Below the pieces are notes generated by a model. That model ran no database searches and was not told where the DNA came from. It was given only the letters and a program-made list of their open reading frames with translations. A stretch of 35,411 nucleotides of DNA. Origin: Marinifilum sp. D737 (GTDB lineage Bacteria > Bacteroidota > Bacteroidia > Bacteroidales > Marinifilaceae). Every line of letters starts with the position of its first letter. Within the stretch, counting starts at the first letter, position 1. Below are positions 17,173-24,909 of this stretch, in pieces. The stretch spans positions 1-35,411 of the forward strand of contig NZ_JANQCD010000042.1 of NCBI RefSeq assembly GCF_026672275.1. The letters are read 5' to 3'. The translations under genes were made by a program, and so were the position numbers.

Positions 17173-19539
17173 TTATTCGTACCTTAAAGATTCCACAGGA
17201 TTAATTTTAGCAGCCCTCCACGATTGCCACGAGACAGTTAGCAAGGCAATGCCCAGGGCAATGATTCCCGCCAAAGCAAAAATCCACCAGCTGAGCTCAG
17301 TTTTGTAGGCAAAACCACTAAGCCATTTGTGCAAAGCATACCAGGCAATAGGGCAGGCAATGATACAGGCAATAAACACCCACTTTACCAAATCGGCATT
17401 CAACATTTTAACAATCTCGAAAGTTTTGGCACCATTGGTTTTTCGTATTCCAATTTCCTTCGTGTGAGTTTCAACAATAAAAAAGGTCAAGCTGATTAAT
17501 CCCAGGCAGGATAGGAGTATAGAAATTATGGTGGCATAATTTAGAATGCGCTGAAATTGTTTTTCCTTCTTGTACAAAGCTTCCCAGCTTGCATCAAGGT
17601 ATTTGATTTCCAGTGAAAAATTAGGAGAAATATTTTCCCAAACCTTGTTAATGGAACGAATACACCTGTTAGTACTGGCAACACTGCTGGTGTTGATTTT
17701 GAAATAAATGTACTCATCAGATTCTCCACAACTTCTAAAAGCAATTGGCCTTATAGCTGAATGCATGGATTCATGGTTAAAATCTTCTACTTCGGCAATT
17801 ACTTTTCCTGTCTTGCCATTGTATCGAATTGTTGCATCTTCTGGTTTTTCGATATTGAATTCTTTAAAAGCCATAGCATTAAAAATCCAATCTGCATTTT
17901 CCTTTGAATAACGATTAAACTGTTTGCCCTGAACCAATTTGATTCCAAAAAAATCGAAGAAATTTGGACTTACGAAAAGATTGGCAAAACCAATTTCCTG
18001 TTTTTCTCCTTTGTTAATCATGCTTAGTCCCCAATTGGATTGATTGTAACCTAATGGAGCAGATGTATAAGTATAATCAGCAATTTCGGGTATCCTTTTA
18101 ATTTCAGTATTAAAGGCACTACTGCTTTTCTCGATTTGCGGATTGGTGGCAGCATAAAGAATTTGTTCTTTATCAAAACCAGGATCCAACTCACTCATGT
18201 AATTGTTTTGCTTGTTGATCAAGAGGATGCCACACAGTAAAATGATTGTAATGCTAAATTGGAAAATCAGCAAAGCATTTCTCAAATGGTTTTGCGAACG
18301 ACTATTTACCGTGTTTTTTAACAATGCCGTAGTTTGGCTCCTGCTAAATCTTATTCCGGGAATAATTCCGGTGAGTACAAAAGTAAAAGCAAGCAGCGCA
18401 ATAAAGATGATCAGGTTTGATCCTGAAAAAATCTCAGCCAAAGTAAATTCCGAATTGGTAATTTGATTTAATCCGATCAGTAAGAAATTGCTCAATACAA
18501 TTACCAGTACACATGTAATGAATAGAACCAATGCAGATTCAACAGCGATTAATTCAACAACTTTGGCCTTTTTACTTCCCATTACCTTAAGGATGCCAAT
18601 ATTTTTTAGGCGCTTAATTTTTTGTGCAGTAACCAGGTTTATGTAATTGATACATGCAAGCAGAAGAATTAAAAATCCTATGATTTGTATAATGTTTAAG
18701 GTAAGTTGATTCCCATGTTTTAAAATCTCAATTTCGGGTAAATCATTATAAGCTTTGGCAAATGGCTGAAGCTCAAATTTGGTCTCTTCTCTATATCCTT
18801 CCGGGATGTTGTCGGTTGAGATATTGGCAAGTTTCCGATTGATAACTCCGGCATCAATATTAGGTGGTAATTTTGCAAAAGCACTATAGTTTTGAGTACC
18901 CCAATATTCTTCGCTGCTTTTAAACCAATGAATTTTATAATTGGTGTCAAGCGACAGTACTGCATCAAATTCCCATGAACAATGATGAGAAAGGTCTTGA
19001 ATAACTGCTCCTACCTCAACAATTACATTTTGCAGGTTGGTGGAATTGTATACCAACTCTTTCCCTATAGGATTTTCATTGCCAAATATCTTTTTAGCTA
19101 CCGATTGAGTCAATACAATTTTATCGGCTGTATTTAAAGCTTTTTTAGGATCACCGTAAACCGCTTTAAACTGAAAAACCTTAAAGAAACATGAATCTGC
19201 AATTAGCAGATTTTCTAGCTTATAATCTGTATTCTCTTTTTTCAGAAAATCCTGTGGCGACCAGGTATACTTTGCAAATGTTATTGCTTCTATTTCCGGA
19301 ACTTCAGACCTAACATGTCTGGCCATGGCGCTGGAAATATCAGGATCTTTTTCATTTAAAAGCGTGTAGGTATATTCGATATCCGCAATCTCCTGATCCA
19401 TATTTTTCTCCTTGTTTACATAGGCGAAAACAAGCAGACTAATTGTAATTCCTATAACTAAGCCACTAATATTAATCGATGATACCAGCTTATTCTTTAA
19501 TAAGTTTTTGAATGATATTTTAATGTTGTAGAAATTCAT
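17173..19539 (-). CDS. FtsX/MacB-type ABC transporter permease, duplicated 8-TM form (paralogue 1)
   Basis: 788 aa, the first permease of the operon, 78 bp downstream of the ATPase gene. It has a TM near 17-40, a periplasmic domain with the GNENPIGKEL loop, a middle TM block (about 275-400), a TM near 420-440, a second periplasmic domain, and a C-terminal TM block carrying KEIGIRKTNGAK. The end is NPVESLRYE, preceded by AAKI rather than the AAKR of its neighbours. The first-half motif is degenerate (NIGILKVMGSK). As with its paralogues, the fused two-half structure could make it a self-sufficient transmembrane partner for an ATPase dimer. Specific cargo is not readable. Confidence 0.93.
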   Translation of the reverse strand: MNFYNIKISFKNLLKNKLVSSINISGLVIGITISLLVFAYVNKEKNMDQEIADIEYTYTLLNEKDPDISSAMARHVRSEVPEIEAITFAKYTWSPQDFLKKENTDYKLENLLIADSCFFKVFQFKAVYGDPKKALNTADKIVLTQSVAKKIFGNENPIGKELVYNSTNLQNVIVEVGAVIQDLSHHCSWEFDAVLSLDTNYKIHWFKSSEEYWGTQNYSAFAKLPPNIDAGVINRKLANISTDNIPEGYREETKFELQPFAKAYNDLPEIEILKHGNQLTLNIIQIIGFLILLLACINYINLVTAQKIKRLKNIGILKVMGSKKAKVVELIAVESALVLFITCVLVIVLSNFLLIGLNQITNSEFTLAEIFSGSNLIIFIALLAFTFVLTGIIPGIRFSRSQTTALLKNTVNSRSQNHLRNALLIFQFSITIILLCGILLINKQNNYMSELDPGFDKEQILYAATNPQIEKSSSAFNTEIKRIPEIADYTYTSAPLGYNQSNWGLSMINKGEKQEIGFANLFVSPNFFDFFGIKLVQGKQFNRYSKENADWIFNAMAFKEFNIEKPEDATIRYNGKTGKVIAEVEDFNHESMHSAIRPIAFRSCGESDEYIYFKINTSSVASTNRCIRSINKVWENISPNFSLEIKYLDASWEALYKKEKQFQRILNYATIISILLSCLGLISLTFFIVETHTKEIGIRKTNGAKTFEIVKMLNADLVKWVFIACIIACPIAWYALHKWLSGFAYKTELSWWIFALAGIIALGIALLTVSWQSWRAAKINPVESLRYE

Positions 19540-19617
19540 AATTCAGTTTAGAAATGGTAATGGCTTAGGCAATAAGATTTAAAAGATTTGATGTGTAAAT
19601 TGTTAAGGCAGTAGCGG

Positions 19618-20310
19618 TTAAAATACCTGCTCCGCTACCAAACTTTCTTCAGTTACAACTTTACCATCAAACAGGTTGATAATTCGGTGAGCATAACCTG
19701 CATCTTTCATGGAGTGAGTTACCATGATGATGGTAGTTCCTTCGCGGTTCAATTCGGTAAGCAACTCCATTACTTCCTGACCATTTTTTGAATCCAGGTT
19801 ACCAGTAGGCTCATCGGCAAGAATAAGTCCCGGGTTGGAAACTACGGCGCGAGCAATGGCAACACGTTGCTGCTGACCACCTGATAATTGCTGAGGGTAA
19901 TGTTTCGCACGATGACTCATGTTCATTCTATCAAGTACCTGGCTTACCATTTCCTTGCGTTTTTTAGAGCTGATGCGCTGATATACCAAGGGCATTTCAA
20001 CATTTTCGAATACATTTAATTCATCTATCAAGTTGAACGACTGAAATACGAAACCAATGTTTCCTTTTCTCAAGTCGGTGCGTTGACCCTCCTTCAAATT
20101 GGCAACTTCGGTCTTGTTAAAATTGTATTCACCTTCCGATGGATTATCCAATAAACCCAGGATGTTTAAAAGGGTAGATTTACCACAACCCGAAGGTCCC
20201 ATAATGGCTACAAATTCACCTTCTCTAATGTTTAAGTTTACATTGTTCAAGGCTAAAGTTTCAATTTCATCAGTTCTGAAAATTTTCGATAAATTTTTAA
20301 TAGAAATCAT
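19618..20310 (-). CDS. ABC transporter ATP-binding protein (LolD/MacB class)
   Basis: 230 aa from the ATG at 20310. A GTG at 20334 would add eight residues but would lie only about 12 nt from the predicted transcription start, so 20310 is preferred. All ABC motifs are present: Walker [10 protein letters not shown] (K44), Q-loop FVFQSFN, signature LSGGQQQR, Walker [11 protein letters not shown]-loop region NLDSKNG, and H-loop THS. Sequence and length fit the LolD/MacB/FtsE class, which drives FtsX-type permeases. It is the first gene of the operon and the only ATPase visible for five permeases, so it is inferred to serve all of them. A -24/-12 promoter lies directly upstream. Confidence 0.96.
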   Translation of the reverse strand: MISIKNLSKIFRTDEIETLALNNVNLNIREGEFVAIMGPSGCGKSTLLNILGLLDNPSEGEYNFNKTEVANLKEGQRTDLRKGNIGFVFQSFNLIDELNVFENVEMPLVYQRISSKKRKEMVSQVLDRMNMSHRAKHYPQQLSGGQQQRVAIARAVVSNPGLILADEPTGNLDSKNGQEVMELLTELNREGTTIIMVTHSMKDAGYAHRIINLFDGKVVTEESLVAEQVF

Positions 20311-20356
20311 ATTCTTTGTTTTTAAATAGTACACATGTAAAATTATTGCTCACTAT

Positions 20357-20371
20357 TGCCAACTTTGTGCC
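20357..20371 (-). promoter_or_regulatory. sigma-54 (-24/-12) promoter for the ABC transporter operon
   Basis: On the minus strand the sequence is GGCAC-AAAGT-TGGCA, which matches the TGGCAC-N5-TTGCA consensus with the required GG-N10-GC spacing. Transcription would start near 20346, about 36 nt before the ATG at 20310. It faces the transporter operon and is next to the gene for an NtrC-type activator, so the assignment has both sequence and context support. Confidence 0.78.
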
Positions 20372-20416
20372 GCAATTTGTAAGTGTCAAAAAATCAATAC
20401 GAAAAGAAAGGTGTGA

Positions 20417-20461
20417 TTTGGAAGTGTGTAAAATATTTGGACAGTGTATGTCTAATATTTT
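20417..20461. promoter_or_regulatory. candidate enhancer (UAS) for the NtrC-type regulator
   Basis: An imperfect dyad spans 20430-20461: AAAATATTTGGACA, a 5-bp spacer, then TGTCTAATATTTT. It overlaps a direct repeat of TTTGGA(C)AGTGT starting at 20417 and 20436, about two helical turns apart. It lies roughly 50-90 bp upstream of the -24 box of the transporter operon and about 95-140 bp upstream of the regulator gene. This fits the usual distance for an activator of sigma-54 promoters. Confidence 0.55.
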
Positions 20462-20554
20462 GAAAAGCTGACTAAATTAGTGCTGGATGTTTACATTTAA
20501 CCACGAATTACACATTCACTCATTCACTAATTCACCCATTCATTCACCAAACCA

Positions 20555-21916
20555 ATGAAAAAATCAAATATTCTAATTGTCGACGACAACCGAAGTGTTT
20601 TAAGTGCATTGGATCTGTTGTTATCGCCATACTGTGCAAAACTGAAATGTTTATCCTCACCCAAAACCCTATTTGCCGAGCTGCAAAGCGAAGACTACGA
20701 TGTTGTTTTGCTGGACATGAACTTTACAGCAGGCATCAACAATGGCAATGAAGGCATTTATTGGTTAAACCAGATATTGGAGCAATATCCGGGCGTGAGT
20801 GTTGTAATGATTACCGCCTATGGGGATGTGGAATTGGCTGTGAAAGCGGTTCGTACCGGCGCTACCGATTTTGTTCTGAAGCCTTGGGACAATGAAAAGA
20901 TGATTGCAACCGTTGATACAGCCTGTAAGCTAAGTCAGTCGAAGCGAGAGCTGAAAAAGATGCAGCTAAAAGAGAAGCAGTTCATCCAGGAGATCAACGG
21001 ATCGAACAAAGATTTAATTGGCTCATCTGCCACCTGGGAACGTGCCATGAACATGGTTCGCAAAGTGGCCGATACCAATGCCAATGTGCTGATCACCGGT
21101 GAGAATGGAACAGGGAAGGAGTTGATTGCAAGGGAAATTCACCGACTTTCGAAACGATCGAACAAAGTAATGGTGAGTGTTGACATGGGAGCCATTGCTG
21201 AAAATCTGTTCGAAAGCGAATTGTTTGGTCACAAGAAAGGAGCCTTTACCGATGCGCATTCCGATAGAATGGGGAAAATAGAGGCTGCCAACAAGGGAAC
21301 ACTATTTCTCGACGAAATTGGAAACCTTACCATGCCCATGCAGGCCAAATTGTTGTCGGTGCTCCAGAACAGGGTACTTACCAAGGTGGGCGACAATTCA
21401 CAAACCAAGCTTGATTTGCGCCTGATATGTGCCACCAATGGAAACCTGCAGCAAATGGTCTCCGAGGGCAATTTTAGAGAGGATCTTCTCTACCGAATCA
21501 ATACCATACACATCGAAGTGCCACCTTTGCGCGATCGTAAAGATGATATCCCCGAACTGGCAGAATTCTTTGTGAACAAGTATGCCGATAAGTATGGAAA
21601 GAATTTAAAAATAAGCAGTCAGGCCCTTTCCAAGTTGAGCGATTACGCCTGGCCGGGAAATGTTAGAGAGTTGCAGCATTCGGTTGAGAAAGCCGTAATT
21701 CTTTCGGATGCCCGGCAATTAACTGCAAGCGATTTTGTGTTCAAGAACGACGATATGAACAATGTATCCAGCTTTGGCGGAACCCTGGAGGATATGGAGG
21801 CACAGTTGATTGCTTCGGCCATCGAAAAACATGCCGGAAACCTTTCAGCCGTATCAACACAGTTGGGCATTTCTCGTCAAACCCTCTACAATAAAATCAA
21901 GAAATATGGGCTATAA
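20555..21916 (+). CDS. NtrC-family sigma-54-dependent response regulator
   Basis: 453 aa with three domains. The receiver domain (1-125) has the phospho-acceptor D54 in VVLLDMNF, a DD pair near residue 10 and the conserved K near 107. The AAA+ domain (about 150-380) has Walker A GENGTGKE (K188), the sigma-54 contact loop GAFTDA (229-234, where GAFTGA is commonest), Walker B LFLDEIG (D253, E254) and R-finger-type motifs. A Fis-type helix-turn-helix closes the protein (about 425-453). It should activate sigma-54 promoters when phosphorylated by the kinase encoded just downstream, whose gene overlaps this one by 11 bp. The divergent transporter operon carries a matching -24/-12 promoter and is the obvious target. 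No convincing promoter of its own was found. Confidence 0.96.
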   Translation: MKKSNILIVDDNRSVLSALDLLLSPYCAKLKCLSSPKTLFAELQSEDYDVVLLDMNFTAGINNGNEGIYWLNQILEQYPGVSVVMITAYGDVELAVKAVRTGATDFVLKPWDNEKMIATVDTACKLSQSKRELKKMQLKEKQFIQEINGSNKDLIGSSATWERAMNMVRKVADTNANVLITGENGTGKELIAREIHRLSKRSNKVMVSVDMGAIAENLFESELFGHKKGAFTDAHSDRMGKIEAANKGTLFLDEIGNLTMPMQAKLLSVLQNRVLTKVGDNSQTKLDLRLICATNGNLQQMVSEGNFREDLLYRINTIHIEVPPLRDRKDDIPELAEFFVNKYADKYGKNLKISSQALSKLSDYAWPGNVRELQHSVEKAVILSDARQLTASDFVFKNDDMNNVSSFGGTLEDMEAQLIASAIEKHAGNLSAVSTQLGISRQTLYNKIKKYGL

Positions 21917-23249
21917 GAATTACAACCTGGCACTTTGGATTAGAATGCTAATTCTGTTGACTACCGCCATTTCATGCGGTTATGCCATTGCCACAGCATC
22001 CTATTTGTCCCTTTCATTTTTGGGTTTGATGATCTTGCTTGAAGTTTGGGAGCTCATTCGATTTCTGAACAAAACCCACAAGCAGATCGACTTTTTTATC
22101 AAAGCCATTAAAAACGAGGATACCACACTTCGCTTTCCCGAAAAATCAGGCAACAGCATTATTAACGAATTGCACCATAGTTTAAACGAGCTGAATGGCA
22201 TATTGCAGCAAGTACAGACCAAATCCAGAATCAGGGAAAAGTATTTTGGCGAAATCTTACAGAACATATCCACCGGAGTGATTGTGCTTTCGGAAAACAC
22301 GCACATTACCAGTGTAAATTCGGCCGCACTCGAATTGTTGGGATTGCCTGCACTTACACACATCAGTCAGCTCAACAGAATGGATACCCGGTTTACCAAT
22401 TCGCTGCTCGAAATCTCGAACCGGCAAAAGCAGGTTCTGGAACTGTCAACCCCAAAGGAGAGAGTGCAGATCAGCACGGCCTGTTCGGTTATCCGAATCG
22501 ATCAGGAAGACATTAAACTCATCACCCTGCAGGACATTCGTGGAGAGCTGGAACGAAAAGAGGTAGATGCCTGGATCAAACTGATACGAGTATTGAGTCA
22601 TGAAATCATGAACTCCCTGGCTCCGGTAACTTCCATTGCACAATCGCTAAAGCGGATTTGGGAAGAAAAATCAGAAATGATTGTAGATGAAAACCTGGCA
22701 ACAGAAGTAGGCAAAACCGTAAACGGATTGGGTGTGATTACCGAAATGAGCGAAGCATTGATTCATTTTGTGAAATCCTACCGCATGTTGTCCAAGCCAC
22801 CAAAACCGATCATGGGCAGTGTAAACTCCATCGAGTTTTTCGACCGATTAAGCATTCTTCTTTCTCCAATTAAGGAGGAATTTGAGGGCGAATTGCTGAT
22901 TCAAACCCCCAAAAGATCCTTCGATTTTGTGGCCGATGAACAGATGATTGTTCAGGTAATTATCAATTTGGTAAAGAATGCCAGGGAAGCATTCAACGGA
23001 GAAGCCGAGCATGGAAAGATCAGTGTGAACTGTAACAAGAAAGGACCAATTTGCGAGATCAATGTAATTGACAATGGCCCGGGCATACCTGCCGAAATTG
23101 CCGACGAAATTTTCATTCCATTCTTCACCACCAAAACAAACGGAAGCGGCGTTGGCCTAAGCCATTCCCGACAAATTATTCGCGCCCATGGCGGAAGCTT
23201 GTATTGCAGCTCCAAACCAAATCAAACCATATTTAAATTGAGGTGGTGA
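21906..23249 (+). CDS. membrane sensor histidine kinase with minimal periplasmic loop
   Basis: 447 aa from the ATG at 21906, which overlaps the regulator stop by 11 bp; upstream in-frame starts lie deep inside the regulator gene and are unlikely. Two TM helices (about 10-29 and 32-51) are joined by only a few residues, so there is no extracytoplasmic sensor domain. A HAMP-like/helical linker and a PAS-like domain (about 105-210) follow. The phospho-accepting H232 is in [11 protein letters not shown]. The ATPase domain has N-box [11 protein letters not shown]1 DNGPGIP, F-box FFTTK and G2 GSGVGLS. It is expected to phosphorylate the adjacent NtrC-type regulator. The sensor layout resembles intramembrane-sensing kinases such as BceS, which detect activity of FtsX-type permeases. 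That parallel is an inference. Confidence 0.94.
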   Translation: MGYKNYNLALWIRMLILLTTAISCGYAIATASYLSLSFLGLMILLEVWELIRFLNKTHKQIDFFIKAIKNEDTTLRFPEKSGNSIINELHHSLNELNGILQQVQTKSRIREKYFGEILQNISTGVIVLSENTHITSVNSAALELLGLPALTHISQLNRMDTRFTNSLLEISNRQKQVLELSTPKERVQISTACSVIRIDQEDIKLITLQDIRGELERKEVDAWIKLIRVLSHEIMNSLAPVTSIAQSLKRIWEEKSEMIVDENLATEVGKTVNGLGVITEMSEALIHFVKSYRMLSKPPKPIMGSVNSIEFFDRLSILLSPIKEEFEGELLIQTPKRSFDFVADEQMIVQVIINLVKNAREAFNGEAEHGKISVNCNKKGPICEINVIDNGPGIPAEIADEIFIPFFTTKTNGSGVGLSHSRQIIRAHGGSLYCSSKPNQTIFKLRW

Positions 23250-23262
23250 TAATTATTTTTAG

Positions 23263-23336
23263 CCTCCAGATAAATCTGGCGGCTATTCAAACCAGCAAGA
23301 TTTTATGAAATGCTGAATTGCCTCAATCTTTGAATT
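23263..23336 (+). repeat. 74-bp composite repeat, copy A
   Basis: It begins with a hairpin-like CCTCCAGA-TAAA-TCTGGCGG segment and continues through a conserved stretch (AACCAGCAAGATTTTATG). It matches 23769-23842 at 66 of 74 positions with no gaps, and the two copies flank the 90-aa gene. The remainder of 23250-23471 holds the 17-bp tandem repeats and no gene. Confidence 0.8.
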
Positions 23337-23391
23337 ATCTCGGGCTTTGAATTGCCTCGGGCTTTGAATTGCCTCGGGCTTTAGCCCGAGG
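23320..23391 (+). repeat. 17-bp tandem repeats ending in a perfect hairpin (block 1)
   Basis: About three units of CTTTGAATTGCCTCGGG (17 bp) run into the hairpin CCTCGGGCT-TT-AGCCCGAGG at 23372-23391. Blocks of the same design and orientation occur near 24352-24450 and 26022-26113. They look like REP-type intergenic elements. Confidence 0.85.
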
Positions 23392-23471
23392 ATAGAATTT
23401 TCTCTAAGAAACCATATAGGATATTTTAATAATATTATGTAATTTTAAATGCAAACATAAAAACTAATATC

Positions 23472-23744
23472 ATGTCATCAGCCGGTCATGTATTCGATAT
23501 GATTCGAAGATTGAGAGGCAATCGTGCCCAACTCACCTCTAACAAAGAAGGTTTCCGCGATAATATCGAAATCAAAGAAAAGCGCAGAACCTTTGTGCGC
23601 TTCAAAAAAATCTCCAAAGAAGAAATGAAGGAGGTAAAAGAGAACATTCGAGTCAGAGCCCGACGCGAAAAACGCAGATACTACATTGCCTCTCTTGTGG
23701 TGAGTGTGATTTTGGTTGTGACGTTGATTTTTATTCTGAGATAG
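23472..23744 (+). CDS. small basic single-pass membrane protein, function unknown
   Basis: 90 aa. The N-terminal two thirds are highly basic and predicted cytoplasmic. One hydrophobic helix near residues 68-89 (IASLVVSVILVVTLIFIL) ends one residue before the C-terminus, so the protein is probably tail-anchored in the inner membrane. The opening AGHVFDMIRRLRGNR resembles short hypothetical proteins seen in other Bacteroidota. No catalytic motif is visible. It is isolated between two copies of a 74-bp composite repeat, downstream of the kinase gene and in the same direction. I do not recognise a function. Confidence 0.75.
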   Translation: MSSAGHVFDMIRRLRGNRAQLTSNKEGFRDNIEIKEKRRTFVRFKKISKEEMKEVKENIRVRARREKRRYYIASLVVSVILVVTLIFILR

Positions 23745-23768
23745 AATCCTTTTGAATTGCTCCCTTGT

Positions 23769-23842
23769 CCTCCGGATGAATCTGAAGGCTATCCAAACCA
23801 GCAAGATTTTATGAAATGCCGAATTGCCTTGATCTTTGAATT
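23769..23842 (+). repeat. 74-bp composite repeat, copy B
   Basis: Second copy of the element at 23263-23336 (66/74 identical). Its opening hairpin is decayed (CCTCCGGATGAATCTGAAGG). It sits between the 90-aa gene and the IS200-like transposase gene. Confidence 0.8.
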
Positions 23843-23874
23843 GCCTCCTAGAGGCAAAATTAAAATAGAACCAT

Positions 23875-24315
23875 ATGCCACATGTAAAAGTATATATACA
23901 TTTTGTATGGAGTACCAAATGCAGAGAGCCTTTTCTTGAAACTCCGGAGTTAAGAAAAAAGATGTGGAATCACATCAAAAAGAATGCAAAGGAAAAAGGA
24001 ATTCATGTCGATTTTGTCAATGGGTATGAAGACCATTGTCATTGTTTGGTATCATTGGGAAGTAATCAAACTTTGAGTAAAATCATGAGTCTAATAAAGG
24101 GAGAGTCATCACATTGGATCAATGAATGTATTTTTCGGAAACCATTGTTTCAATGGCAAGAAGAATATTATGCTGTCTCGGTTAGCCTATCCATGCTCAA
24201 TAAGGTAAGAGAGTACATCAAGAATCAGGAAACACACCATAGCCATAAATCATTTGATGAGGAGAAAAATGAGATGATTGAGAAATTTGGTTTTGTGAAA
24301 CATTCTGGGGTATGA
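23875..24315 (+). CDS. IS200/IS605-type Y1 HUH transposase
   Basis: 146 aa, full length for a TnpA of the IS200 kind. It opens with a VYIHFVWSTKCREP motif, has the HUH metal-binding pair H54 and H56 in DHCHCL, a conserved IKGESSHWIN helix, and the likely catalytic tyrosine Y114 in VREYIKNQETHH. These enzymes cut and join single-stranded DNA at hairpin ends. No accessory tnpB is present. The gene lies between hairpin-bearing repeat blocks (23769-23842 and 24325-24450). Those could be its substrates, or it could be a domesticated REP-processing enzyme. It appears intact. Confidence 0.93.
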   Translation: MPHVKVYIHFVWSTKCREPFLETPELRKKMWNHIKKNAKEKGIHVDFVNGYEDHCHCLVSLGSNQTLSKIMSLIKGESSHWINECIFRKPLFQWQEEYYAVSVSLSMLNKVREYIKNQETHHSHKSFDEEKNEMIEKFGFVKHSGV

Positions 24316-24324
24316 TTTTTGGTC

Positions 24325-24450
24325 CTCCAGATAAATCAGGAGGCAATTCAGAATCTGAATTCCCTCGATCTTTGAATTCCCTCGATCTTTGAATTGCCTC
24401 GGGTTTTGAATTGCCTCGGGTTTTGAATTGCCTCGGGTTTCAACCCGAGG
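24325..24450 (+). repeat. composite repeat with 17-bp units and compensated hairpin (block 2)
   Basis: It starts with CCTCCAGATAAATCAGGAGG, then about five 17-bp units (first with CCCTCGATC, then CCTCGGGTT variants). It ends in the perfect hairpin CCTCGGGTT-TC-AACCCGAGG at 24431-24450. Compared with blocks 1 and 3, an inner G-C pair of the stem is replaced by A-T with both arms changed together, which implies selection on the folded form. Confidence 0.85.
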
Positions 24451-24472
24451 ACAACATATAAACAAACACATC

Positions 24473-24832
24473 ATGACACCAAAACAAACCATTCAAAAAT
24501 GGGTAGAGGCCTTTAATCAGGGCGATGCCGACCAGATAGCAGAATTTTACCACCCCAATGCCATTAACCACCAGGTGGCCAATCAACCGGTAGAAGGAAA
24601 GGAGGCCATCCGTAAAATGTTTGCCGAAGAATTGGCAGCGGCCGAAATGACCTGCATTGTAGAAAATATTTTCGAAGATGGCGATTGGGCCATACTCGAA
24701 TGGAAAGATCCATTGGGACTACGAGGATGTGGATTCTTTCAAATACTCGATGGCAAAATCAAATTTCAGCGCGGCTATTGGGACAAGCTCTCTTTTCTGA
24801 GAATGCACAACTTGCCTCTTCCCAAAAAATAA
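24473..24832 (+). CDS. SnoaL/NTF2-like family protein
   Basis: 119 aa from the ATG at 24473; an earlier in-frame ATG at 24428 would run through the repeat hairpin and is rejected. The sequence has the SnoaL/NTF2-like pattern: a first helix (TIQKWVEAFNQGDADQIAEFY), a short HPNAINH segment, a second helix around GKEAIRKMF, and three or four beta strands ending in a GYWDKLSFL segment. Proteins of this fold bind small hydrophobic ligands or act as polyketide-type cyclases, isomerases or scaffold proteins. No specific substrate is indicated. No obvious operon partner is present, but the next gene follows 77 bp downstream in the same direction. Confidence 0.85.
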   Translation: MTPKQTIQKWVEAFNQGDADQIAEFYHPNAINHQVANQPVEGKEAIRKMFAEELAAAEMTCIVENIFEDGDWAILEWKDPLGLRGCGFFQILDGKIKFQRGYWDKLSFLRMHNLPLPKK

Positions 24833-24909
24833 AACAAATAATCCACCCATAATTAGAGAATTGAATGTAATTTTAAACAATAATTAAATTATCTACCAAT
24901 ACTGATCAA

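Noticed and set aside
20351-20366. A second possible GG...GC (-24/-12) site overlapping the chosen one (TTGGCAATAGTGAGCAAT, minus strand)
   Set aside because: GG-to-GC spacing is nine, not the required ten, so it was discarded in favour of 20371-20357.
23478-23918. 146-codon minus-strand ORF over the 90-aa gene
   Set aside because: Antisense to a better gene with a clear TM segment, and it runs through a repeat copy.
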